Assembly: GCA_964429465.1 (NCBI GenBank)
Contig: CAYSCA010000002.1
Coordinates: forward strand, 14,584-78,583
Length of the DNA: 64,000 nt
Origin: Ferrovibrio sp964429465
Lineage (GTDB): Bacteria; Pseudomonadota; Alphaproteobacteria; Ferrovibrionales; Ferrovibrionaceae
Reading direction: 5' to 3'
The notes beneath the pieces were generated by a model. It did no database searches, was not told the DNA's origin, and saw nothing but the letters and a program-made list of their open reading frames with translations. Position 1 is the first letter of the stretch; the number at the start of each line of letters is the position of its first letter. This document shows, piece by piece, positions 25,367 to 32,866 of this stretch. Position numbers and translations under genes: made by a program.

Positions 25367-26134
25367 ATGCATCCACGGCCAGAAGTGCTCGGCGTCCCCG
25401 TGAGCGCGCTGACCATGAATGACGCCCTGGCATCCATAGACGAATGGATTACCCGGGCTCAGCGTCACTACATCTGCACCATCGATGTCCATGCGCTGGT
25501 TGAAAGTCAGTTCGCCTCGGATGTCCAGGCCATTTATCGCTCGGCCGCGATGGCCACGCCGGACGGCATGCCTCTCGTCTGGCTCCTGCGCCAGCAAGGC
25601 TACCCGGCCGCAGATCGCATATGCGGTCCCGACCTGATGCCGGCAGTTTTCCGGATGTCGGAAGCGCGCGGCTACCGGCATTTCCTCTATGGTTCTTCCG
25701 AGGAGACGCTCCTGCTGATCCGGCAGGAGCTCGGTCGCGAATTTCCTGAAGCAAGAATCGTAGGCCACCACTCGCCCCCATTCCGTCCGCTGACCCGCGA
25801 CGAGGAGCAGGAGATCGACGAAATGCTGAATGCCGCCAACCCAGATATTATCTGGGTCGGCCTCGGCGCCCCGAAACAGGATCGCTGGATGGCAGCGCAT
25901 CGCGATGCATTGAACGCGCCGGTCCTGATCGGCGTGGGTGGGGCGTTCGAGATGATGGCCGGCAAGGTGAAGCGGGCGCCGCGAATGCTGCGGCGCACAG
26001 GTTTCGAGTGGGTGTTTCGCCTGGCCCAGGAGCCGCGTCGCCTTACCGGCCGCTATCTGCGATCCAATTTCCAGTTTGTCATGATGCTGGCCAGCCAGAG
26101 ATGGCGTGCGGCGCGGCGTGCGGTGGACGCCTGA
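25367..26134 (+). CDS. WecB/TagA/CpsF family glycosyltransferase
   Basis: A 255-residue protein when started at the ATG at 25367, which has GGAGGAA spaced eight bases upstream; an earlier ATG at 25319 overlaps the previous stop but has no such site. VLGVPVSALTMNDALASID is the usual beginning, MATPDGMPLVWLLRQQG matches the T-P-D-G-x-P motif, and DIIWVGLGAPKQDRWM is the G-x-P-K-Q-E/D motif of the family. These enzymes transfer N-acetylmannosamine, glucose or related sugars to lipid-linked acceptors in polymer synthesis. Family length is about 240-260, in agreement. Confidence 0.92.
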   Translation: MHPRPEVLGVPVSALTMNDALASIDEWITRAQRHYICTIDVHALVESQFASDVQAIYRSAAMATPDGMPLVWLLRQQGYPAADRICGPDLMPAVFRMSEARGYRHFLYGSSEETLLLIRQELGREFPEARIVGHHSPPFRPLTRDEEQEIDEMLNAANPDIIWVGLGAPKQDRWMAAHRDALNAPVLIGVGGAFEMMAGKVKRAPRMLRRTGFEWVFRLAQEPRRLTGRYLRSNFQFVMMLASQRWRAARRAVDA

Positions 26135-26193
26135 GGGATTGCGTTTGCTCCATACCGGATGTTCGTCTTCCAGCTTCAGCAGGAGAAACAAGC

Positions 26194-27576
26194 ATGCGAA
26201 TTCGTGAATGCCGATCCTGCCAGAGCCGCTCGCTTCATATCATCCTCGATCTGGGAAACCATCCACCATCCAATGCGCTGCTTCCCTCGGCAGCAGCGGC
26301 CGAGAAGGAGGAACGCTATCCGCTGCAGCTGGCATTCTGCGCGGACTGCGCGATGCTGCAACTGACTGAAACGGTCCCGCCCGAAATTCTGTATCAGCGC
26401 GACTTCCCCTATTATTCCTCTTCATCTCCCGCTCTGCTGCAGCATGCTTCGGACATCGCCGACCGCCTGATCCGGGAGCGGCACCTCGGCCCCGACAATC
26501 TCGTCGTGGAGGTTGCAAGTAACGATGGCTACCTGTTGCGAAATTTTCTCGAACGGGGAGTTCCATGCCTCGGTATTGACCCGGCAGACGGCCCCGCCGA
26601 GCAGGCGCGTAGGTCGGGTATTTCCACGCTGACCGACTTTTTCTCTCTCAGATTGGCGGACCGCCTCGCGGGCGAGGGATATCGGGCCGATGTCATGGTC
26701 GCCAACAATGTCCTGGCTCATGTCCATGCAATCAACGACTTCGTCGCCGGCTTTGCCAGGCTTCTGGCGGACGACGGTGTCGCGGTGTTTGAGATCGCTT
26801 ATGCCGTCGACATGATCCAGAAATGCGAGTTCGATACCATATACCATGAACACCACTTCTATCACACGCTGCACGGACTCATCCCGCTCTTTGCCCGGCA
26901 CGGTCTGCACATAAACGACGTCCAGCGGCTCCCCATTCATGGCGGGTCGTTACGCCTCTGGGTGAGCAGGGATACCAGGCAGAGTGCCTCGTTCGAGCAA
27001 CTGTTTCGCTACGAGCGGGAACTCGGGGTCGATCGCCTGGACTGGTATGAAGGCTTTGCCGAGCGCGTCGCCGAGCTCAGAGAGTCGCTCAGCAGCATGC
27101 TGCGCGCCGAAAAGAGCCGGGGGAAACGGATCGCGGCCTACGGTGCCGCCGCGAAAGGGTCGACTCTCGTCAACTGCCTCGATCTGGAGCCTGGATTCTT
27201 CGAATTCGTAGCCGATGCCACCCCATTCAAGCACGGCAAACTGATGCCCGGCCAGCATATCCCGATTGTTCCCCCCGATCATCTGCTCAAAAGCCGGCCG
27301 GACCTGGTGCTGCTGCTGGCCTGGAATTTTGCCGGCGAAGTGCTCCACCAGCAGGCCGCCTATCGCGCTGCCGGCGGGCGGTTCCTCATCCCCATTCCGC
27401 GCCCCCGTATCATCGAGCCGGACGAGGGCATCGGCGAAGGGCAGTTTGCGCTCGGCATCCAACCGGCCCGGCGTGCTAACACGGAAGCGTCAGCGTCGCC
27501 TGACCGGTTGGCAGAGCCGTCGCCTTACGGAGGTGGGGCCGCTCCGCCCGACGCACCACAAGCGCATCCGTTATGA
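26194..27576 (+). CDS. C-methyltransferase-like protein, second copy
   Basis: A 460-residue protein from the ATG at 26194 with AGGAGAAAC upstream. CRSCQ and CADC near residues 6-10 and about 50-53 form the putative zinc site, LVVEVASNDGYLLRNFLERG is the SAM site, and AYGAAAKGSTLVNCLDL opens the C-terminal Rossmann-like domain. The order is the TylC3/Tyv-type C-methyltransferase plan as in the 24096 protein, but closer to those with the H-E-H-H segment (YHEHHFYHTLHGL). The final 55 residues are low-complexity and Pro/Ala-rich. Its stop overlaps the flippase start by four bases. Two such enzymes suggest a methyl-branched sugar, or two different ones. Confidence 0.87.
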   Translation: MRIRECRSCQSRSLHIILDLGNHPPSNALLPSAAAAEKEERYPLQLAFCADCAMLQLTETVPPEILYQRDFPYYSSSSPALLQHASDIADRLIRERHLGPDNLVVEVASNDGYLLRNFLERGVPCLGIDPADGPAEQARRSGISTLTDFFSLRLADRLAGEGYRADVMVANNVLAHVHAINDFVAGFARLLADDGVAVFEIAYAVDMIQKCEFDTIYHEHHFYHTLHGLIPLFARHGLHINDVQRLPIHGGSLRLWVSRDTRQSASFEQLFRYERELGVDRLDWYEGFAERVAELRESLSSMLRAEKSRGKRIAAYGAAAKGSTLVNCLDLEPGFFEFVADATPFKHGKLMPGQHIPIVPPDHLLKSRPDLVLLLAWNFAGEVLHQQAAYRAAGGRFLIPIPRPRIIEPDEGIGEGQFALGIQPARRANTEASASPDRLAEPSPYGGGAAPPDAPQAHPL

Positions 27577-28901
27577 AGCAGGCGTGGTCCGTCTTTGCGC
27601 TGGCGCTGGGCTGGATCATTCCCAACCGGCTGATGAAATTCGCCTTTATCGACCAGGTCGTGGCCAGCGGCGGAAACTTCCTGGGCGTGATCCTGCTCGC
27701 GCGCGCCCTGGGAATCTACGAGCTTGGCCGGTTTGCTTTGGCGTGGATGCTGGTCGAGTTCATGGCCACGCTGCAATTTGCCGGCATTATTCAGCCCATG
27801 CTCAATATCGGGCCGAAGCAGCCCGAGGCGGATAGTCCCCGATACTATCATGCGGTGCTTGCCCAACAGGTCGCGGCCTGCATACTACTCGGTCTGCTGG
27901 CGTTTGCCGGCGTTCTGCTGACCGCCTGGCTTACGCCCATATCCAGATTGACCGAGATGGCACTGCCGTTGGGCGTCACAATCATCGCGTATCAACTATA
28001 CGAATTCTTTCGCCGCTATCTCTTCGCCCGGGGGCGCCCCGGAGCGGCTCTCGGCATAGACCTGCTACGGTTCGGATGCCAGCTTGGGGCGATCCTGGCG
28101 CTGCCTTATGCATTGCCCGATGCTACTGCGGAAGCTGGCATCTGGATCATCGCTGCGGCCTGTTCGATCGCCATGAGCCAGGGGGCCCGCCTGTTCGGCA
28201 GGTTCGAATGGAATGCTGCGGCCTTCCGCAGTGTACTGCGCCGCCACTGGCATTTCTCGAAATGGATGCTGCCCTCCGGCCTCATGTTCTGGGCGACCAC
28301 ACAGGCCTTCATGGCTGTATCTGGGATCATGCTTGGTGCTGCCGCGACTGGCGCCCTGAAGGCGGCAACCACCATCACCGGTGTCCTGAATCTCCTGTTG
28401 CTGTCGCTGGACAATTTCGCGCCGGTGCAGGCAGCGCGTGCTCTGCATGAGGGCGGACCGGCGGAACTACGCCGTTACATCGGACGGTTGGCCGTGCTCT
28501 GCGCAACCCTGATTGCCGCCGCCATAGCATTGCTCAATGCCGCGCCGGATTATGTGGTGCACCTGCTCTACGGCGAGGAATATCAGGGGCTCGGCCAGCT
28601 CGTCCGGCTGTTATGCGCTCCGGCTGCCGTTTACGGAATCGGTGCTGTTCTGATCATCTGGGCCGCTGCCCTCGAGAATACGCGCCTTATTTTCTGGTCC
28701 TACGCAGTCGCAACCCCATTCAGCGTCATCGTTGCTTTTCCTCTGGTCGAGTATGGAGGCATAACCGGACTGATCCTTTGCTCGCTTCTGGTGGAGAGCG
28801 TCCGGGTTGCGGTGCTTCTGATACCGCTCCTCCGCTGGAGCAGACGGAATGCCCATGACGGCGCACCCATTCGTCCGTTACCTGGCAATTCAGCGGCATA
28901 A
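27573..28901 (+). CDS. Wzx-like flippase / polysaccharide biosynthesis membrane protein
   Basis: A 442-residue integral membrane protein with about 12 hydrophobic spans and few acidic residues. IDQVVASGGNFLGVILLARALG at the N-terminus is the usual first-helix region of O-unit flippases of the MOP superfamily; LYEFFRRYLFARGRPGAAL lies in the middle. Its ATG overlaps the stop of the preceding methyltransferase gene, which ties the flippase to the sugar-modifying operon. It should move the lipid-linked repeat unit to the periplasmic face. Confidence 0.87.
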   Translation: MKQAWSVFALALGWIIPNRLMKFAFIDQVVASGGNFLGVILLARALGIYELGRFALAWMLVEFMATLQFAGIIQPMLNIGPKQPEADSPRYYHAVLAQQVAACILLGLLAFAGVLLTAWLTPISRLTEMALPLGVTIIAYQLYEFFRRYLFARGRPGAALGIDLLRFGCQLGAILALPYALPDATAEAGIWIIAAACSIAMSQGARLFGRFEWNAAAFRSVLRRHWHFSKWMLPSGLMFWATTQAFMAVSGIMLGAAATGALKAATTITGVLNLLLLSLDNFAPVQAARALHEGGPAELRRYIGRLAVLCATLIAAAIALLNAAPDYVVHLLYGEEYQGLGQLVRLLCAPAAVYGIGAVLIIWAAALENTRLIFWSYAVATPFSVIVAFPLVEYGGITGLILCSLLVESVRVAVLLIPLLRWSRRNAHDGAPIRPLPGNSAA

Positions 28902-28912
28902 GGAGGTTTCTG

Positions 28913-30013
28913 TTGGCGATCGAACGCGAACTCCTGCGCTACGCACTCTGGTCGACATGGGCCAGCGGCCTGCCGCGGCTAATGGCGCGGCGCCACGCGG
29001 GGCGGGGGGGTATCCTCTCCTTCCATCGGGTGCTGCCCCGTGGAAGCCAGACCTTTGCTTCGCAGGCTGTTCCCGTCACACCAGAGACATTCCGGGGGAT
29101 TGTCCGGACGCTGAAGGATCAGGGCTACAGTTTTCTGTCGATGAGTGGTCTTGCGGATTGGCTGCAGAGGCCAGAGGACATCGGCAAATTTGTCTGCCTG
29201 ACATTCGATGACGGCTTTACCGATACCTATACGCAGGCATTTCCCGTCTGCCAGGAGTTCGGTGTGCCTATGACTGTATATCTCGTGCCTAGCTTCGTCC
29301 GGCGCGAGTTTCCCCTCTGGCTGCTCGGCCTGGAGGCCGTGCTGGCCACGACAGACATCATCAGCCTTACGGTGGACGGGAGGGAATTCCAGTTTGCCGC
29401 CCGAACCGAACGGCAGAAGCGCTTCGCTTATCAGTCAGTGGCCCCGCTTCTCGTCGCCGCCAGACCTGAACAGGTCCGCGCGGTATGCCACGAACTGGAG
29501 CACCGCTACGGGATCGACTTCGCCGCACTGGCTGCTCGCGATCTTCTGACGCCCGCAATGATCACAAACATGCAGGCCAGTGGGTTGGTAGAATTTGGGG
29601 CACATGGCGTTCATCATGCCTGCCTGGGGCGCCTGGATGAGGCTGAGGCCTACCGCGAGATCGCGCAGAGCAAGCAGGAATGTGAAGCCCTGCTTGGCGT
29701 GCCGGTGCATCACTTCGCCTATCCCTATGGCGACAGCGAGGCCGCCGGCCCGCGTGAGGCCGAGATGTGCCGAAGGCTTGGCTTCCGGACGGCGGTCACC
29801 ACCGAGTGCAATACGATATTCACCTCCGACCGCCTGCGTCCGTTCCTGCTGCCGCGTCTCACCTATAACGGCAACTTCCAGGATGCCCCCCTGCTCGAGT
29901 TGCTGCTGTCCGGAACCCTGCCGAGACTGCGACGGGCGTTGCGGGCTGGCGGCGCAACTGGAAAGGCCCAGTCGGCCAACGAGGCATGGAGCACCAGGGC
30001 TGAACAGGCCTAG
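28913..30013 (+). CDS. Polysaccharide deacetylase (NodB-like)
   Basis: A 366-residue protein from a TTG at 28913, chosen because AGGAGG lies six bases upstream at 28901-28906. FVCLTFDDGFTDTYTQAFPV carries the NodB T-F-D-D-G motif (about residues 92-102), EFGAHGVHHACLG gives the H-x-x-x-H metal-ligand motif, and HHFAYPYGDSEAA the later F-A-Y-P motif. These are the motifs of carbohydrate esterase 4 de-N- or de-O-acetylases. No signal peptide was seen. It is last of the operon that starts at 22109 or precedes the FkbM gene. Confidence 0.9.
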   Translation: MAIERELLRYALWSTWASGLPRLMARRHAGRGGILSFHRVLPRGSQTFASQAVPVTPETFRGIVRTLKDQGYSFLSMSGLADWLQRPEDIGKFVCLTFDDGFTDTYTQAFPVCQEFGVPMTVYLVPSFVRREFPLWLLGLEAVLATTDIISLTVDGREFQFAARTERQKRFAYQSVAPLLVAARPEQVRAVCHELEHRYGIDFAALAARDLLTPAMITNMQASGLVEFGAHGVHHACLGRLDEAEAYREIAQSKQECEALLGVPVHHFAYPYGDSEAAGPREAEMCRRLGFRTAVTTECNTIFTSDRLRPFLLPRLTYNGNFQDAPLLELLLSGTLPRLRRALRAGGATGKAQSANEAWSTRAEQA

Positions 30014-30074
30014 ACATTGAAGCGGCCGGTTCGCGACAAGGCATCCGGGATCTGCGGGGTGGAAGAGGTTGGCA

Positions 30075-30917
30075 ATGGCAACAAAGGTTCACCAGCTGAA
30101 ATACTCACGGAGCCTGGCAAAGGTCGTTGCCCCCAGGCTCGGGCGGCTGATGAGCGGCAGGCGTGCCCAGAATGCGCTTTCGTTTATAGAAATCGGCGCC
30201 CAGATACTGCAGGGGAAAGGCAGCGGTACGGGATGGGATTGCGATGCCGAGTTCAGAGCCGCCTCCCGCTATGTAAGTGAGGGCGCGGTAGTCTTCGATG
30301 TCGGAGCCAACAAGGGGGAGTGGACGAAAGCCATTCTCTCGCTCGGCCCGAAGATGGTCTACATGTTCGAGCCGCAGCAGAGCTGTGTAGACGCTTACCT
30401 GCGGCCGATGGAAAGCAACCGCTGCAAGGTTATCCAGTCGGCAGTTGGTGAGCAGGAAGGTGAGAGTGCCTTTTACTCCCCATGTGAAAACGCGGGCAAT
30501 GCATCGATCTACAATCGTCGGGATTCTTATTTCGCCGGACAGGATTTCCGGCGCTCGAATGTCAGGGTTTCGACCCTAGACACCTTCATTGAGGACGTCG
30601 GCATCACCCGCGTCGACTTCCTGAAGATCGATGTCGAGGGCCATGAATTCTATGTTCTGAAAGGTGCAAGGAACGCGATCAAACGCGGCGTCATCCGCGC
30701 CATTGCTTTCGAGTTCGGTTCCGCCGGCATATATGCTCGGGTTTTCTTTCGCGACATATGGGATTTCCTGACCGAAAACGGGTACCGGATCCGCAGAATT
30801 GTACCTGGCGGCGGTCTGGTCGAGATCGATTCCTACTACGAGGACCTGGAGCACTTCAGAGGTGTTTCCAATTACATTGCCGATCTACAGGGTGGGCCGG
30901 TCTGGTCCGTTCCCTGA
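30075..30917 (+). CDS. FkbM family methyltransferase
   Basis: A 280-residue protein from the ATG at 30075, with GGAAGAGG six bases upstream. VFDVGANKGEWTKAILSLG is the SAM-binding motif, VRVSTLDTFIED the family T-L-D segment, and FLKIDVEGHEFYVLKGA the conserved I-D-V-E-G-x-E of FkbM proteins. They O-methylate sugars or other hydroxyls. Its 3' end overlaps the convergent methyltransferase gene by 33 bases. A methylation role on the EPS is inferred. Confidence 0.92.
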   Translation: MATKVHQLKYSRSLAKVVAPRLGRLMSGRRAQNALSFIEIGAQILQGKGSGTGWDCDAEFRAASRYVSEGAVVFDVGANKGEWTKAILSLGPKMVYMFEPQQSCVDAYLRPMESNRCKVIQSAVGEQEGESAFYSPCENAGNASIYNRRDSYFAGQDFRRSNVRVSTLDTFIEDVGITRVDFLKIDVEGHEFYVLKGARNAIKRGVIRAIAFEFGSAGIYARVFFRDIWDFLTENGYRIRRIVPGGGLVEIDSYYEDLEHFRGVSNYIADLQGGPVWSVP

Positions 30918-31826
30918 GGCAGCCTTCATAACGACGAACGCATGGTCGACCAGGCCGGGCCCCCCGAAATGACCGGGGTCACGACCCGCCATCAGCATCG
31001 CGTTGCGAAACAGGGGATTTGGCGCGAGCTGCGCGATGGCTGACAAAGCCATGCGCTTGGCCGGCCCCATCGCCCGTCGCCCCTTATGGTTCACCAGAGA
31101 ATACTGCGCGACGGAGAATGGAAATCTTTCTGTCAGGTACTCGAAGGTCTTTCGGGTCCAGAATATCTGATGCTCGAACAGGTTTGTGTAGTACCAGCTG
31201 CCCGGATCCGGAATCGTGCGCCAGTCGCCGGTCTCGATGACGAGATACCCGCCGCTCCGGACAAAGGCGAGTACGTTGGCCACGGCTTTATCGGCCTCAA
31301 GGAAATGCTCGAAGACGTCGAAAGCGGTCACGACGTCGTAGGGCTGGTGGGACCATGTCACGCCCTGCTCAAGCTGGCCGATAATGTATTCGCCCCGTCC
31401 ATCGATGACATTCCTGCATGGCGCATATTGGACCACGTCCATGGCCGATAGCCGCTCGGCGCGATCGCCGAGCTGGGCGAGGAGGTCGCCGTTTGAGGCG
31501 CCGATATCCAGAAAGGACCGTGCGTCCTCCAGATAGGGCCGCATCATTGACAGGGCGGGATGCTCGCCGGTCTTCGGGCGCCAGACGTCGGTCGCGCCGC
31601 TCGACATCACTCTGTCGCAGGCCTCGGCTGTGGGGACTTTCGATTTGAACAGCATGCTGCAGCGGCCGCATTCCAGCAGCGCGACGCCGCCGGAGGGAAG
31701 CGGGATCTCGAGCCGCCCGAAATGGTAGCCGGGGCGCCGGAGCGCGGACCGCGCCGTCCCGGCTTGGCCGCACAGGGGGCAGGCGACGATCTCCTGGTAT
31801 TCGATCTCCAGCCGTCGGAATCCCAC
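30885..31826 (-). CDS. SAM-dependent methyltransferase with N-terminal zinc motif
   Basis: A 313-residue protein from a GTG at 31826, preceded by GAGGGGGCGCAGG; an earlier ATG at 31892 would overlap the repressor gene and is less likely. CPLCG and CGRC near residues 14-18 and 51-54 look like a zinc ribbon, SFLDIGASNGDLLAQLG is the SAM site, and VVTAFDVFEHFLEADKA the motif II/III region of the Methyltransf_23 type. It converges with the FkbM gene, overlapping by 33 bases. Target unknown, perhaps a sugar. Confidence 0.82.
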   Translation of the reverse strand: MGFRRLEIEYQEIVACPLCGQAGTARSALRRPGYHFGRLEIPLPSGGVALLECGRCSMLFKSKVPTAEACDRVMSSGATDVWRPKTGEHPALSMMRPYLEDARSFLDIGASNGDLLAQLGDRAERLSAMDVVQYAPCRNVIDGRGEYIIGQLEQGVTWSHQPYDVVTAFDVFEHFLEADKAVANVLAFVRSGGYLVIETGDWRTIPDPGSWYYTNLFEHQIFWTRKTFEYLTERFPFSVAQYSLVNHKGRRAMGPAKRMALSAIAQLAPNPLFRNAMLMAGRDPGHFGGPGLVDHAFVVMKAASGNGPDRPTL

Positions 31827-31863
31827 CCTGCGCCCCCTCGATGGTCGGTCGTGTCCGGCGATG

Positions 31864-32607
31864 CTACTCCGACTCCGGCCGCTGCGAATCATCAGCTGTG
31901 AGGGGCGCCTGTGACAAATGCATGACTGGAACGAACCGGCTGATAATCTTCCAGGCTCCAGGAAGCTGTGCCTTCGAAAATGTTCGCTCGACGCCGACAG
32001 CGTATTGCCGCAGCGACCACGCGGCTTCGTTCATGTTCGTCAGCTGACCGGGGATAACCTCCGCCCGGCTGTCTGTGGCGATGGTTGTGACATTCGAGAG
32101 CACAACATCGTCACCGGGATTCACCGGCAGCTCCGGATCGATCAGGATGCAGTCGCGCGCGCGATAGACGGGGCTGTTGTGTTCGTCCTGAACGACGATG
32201 GCAAATGCGGTCGGCGGGAGTGGAATGAGGTCGGGTCTATCCGCTGCACCGAATTCTTCTTTGACGTGCAGAATCCAGAAGCCTTGTGAAGACAGCGTGG
32301 TGCGTATCAATGGTGGTGTCGTCTCGCCTGCCGCCGACCATGGCAGCGCGCTCACATCGTCGATGCCGACATCGTCCGCACCGGCTTTTCCCTCGATGAG
32401 GCGGAGCAGCTGCGCTTCGCCAATCTTCAGGAATGACGCGGCTTTTGCGATCTCGCCGGGTTGAAATTTCCGCCGGCCCTTGATCATTTCATAGACGCGC
32501 ACCGGCGGCAGTTCGAGATGACGTGCGAGGTCTGATGCGGTCGCGTTCACTGCGCGCAGACGCGGGCGCAGCCATGGCATCGGTTGTCTCGTCACCCTCT
32601 GCTTCAT
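31864..32607 (-). CDS. CI/LexA-like transcriptional regulator
   Basis: A 247-residue protein from the ATG at 32607 (MKQRVTRQPMPWLRPRLRAV). Residues 17-60 (ATASDLARHLELPPVRVYEM, IKGRRKFQPGEIAKAASFLK) form a lambda-repressor type helix-turn-helix. The C-terminal half (AIVVQDEHNSPVYRARDCIL and ELPVNPGDDVVL) follows the S24 peptidase-like fold of phage repressors, but a full Ser-Lys dyad is not obvious. It is divergent from the beta-helix gene at 32867, separated by 259 bases, so it may repress that gene or itself. No phage genes are nearby. Confidence 0.78.
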   Translation of the reverse strand: MKQRVTRQPMPWLRPRLRAVNATASDLARHLELPPVRVYEMIKGRRKFQPGEIAKAASFLKIGEAQLLRLIEGKAGADDVGIDDVSALPWSAAGETTPPLIRTTLSSQGFWILHVKEEFGAADRPDLIPLPPTAFAIVVQDEHNSPVYRARDCILIDPELPVNPGDDVVLSNVTTIATDSRAEVIPGQLTNMNEAAWSLRQYAVGVERTFSKAQLPGAWKIISRFVPVMHLSQAPLTADDSQRPESE

Positions 32608-32829
32608 CGCATGAGCCTTCCTGAATCCGAGACTGGAGGTTGGCGTATAAAATCCCGCTGCCCGTTTACGATTACCGGAAAATAACGTTGGCCGCCCGAC
32701 CTGAGTGACTAGGTTCCTGAACCAGCGGAGAGGTCGTTGCTGTACTCCGCTCGGTCCCGCAGCGACCCTTTGTTGCGATCTGTGTGCCGTTGTCCCTGTC
32801 CCCCGCAGGCGATGACAGATGATTACCCA

Positions 32830-32848
32830 GCCGGCTTTCAATGCCGGC
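32830..32848 (+). promoter_or_regulatory. Hairpin in the leader of the beta-helix gene
   Basis: GCCGGC at 32830-32835 and again at 32843-32848 can form a 6-bp stem with a seven-base loop, five bases before the AAGGAGA ribosome binding site of the gene at 32867. It may be a translational control or processing element. Chance occurrence in a GC-rich genome is possible. Confidence 0.35.
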
Positions 32849-32866
32849 GTTTGAAGGAGAAGAATT

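Noticed and set aside
31827..31892. Earlier ATG start (31892) for the methyltransferase gene
   Set aside because: It would overlap the repressor gene and lacks the good ribosome binding sequence seen before the GTG at 31826.
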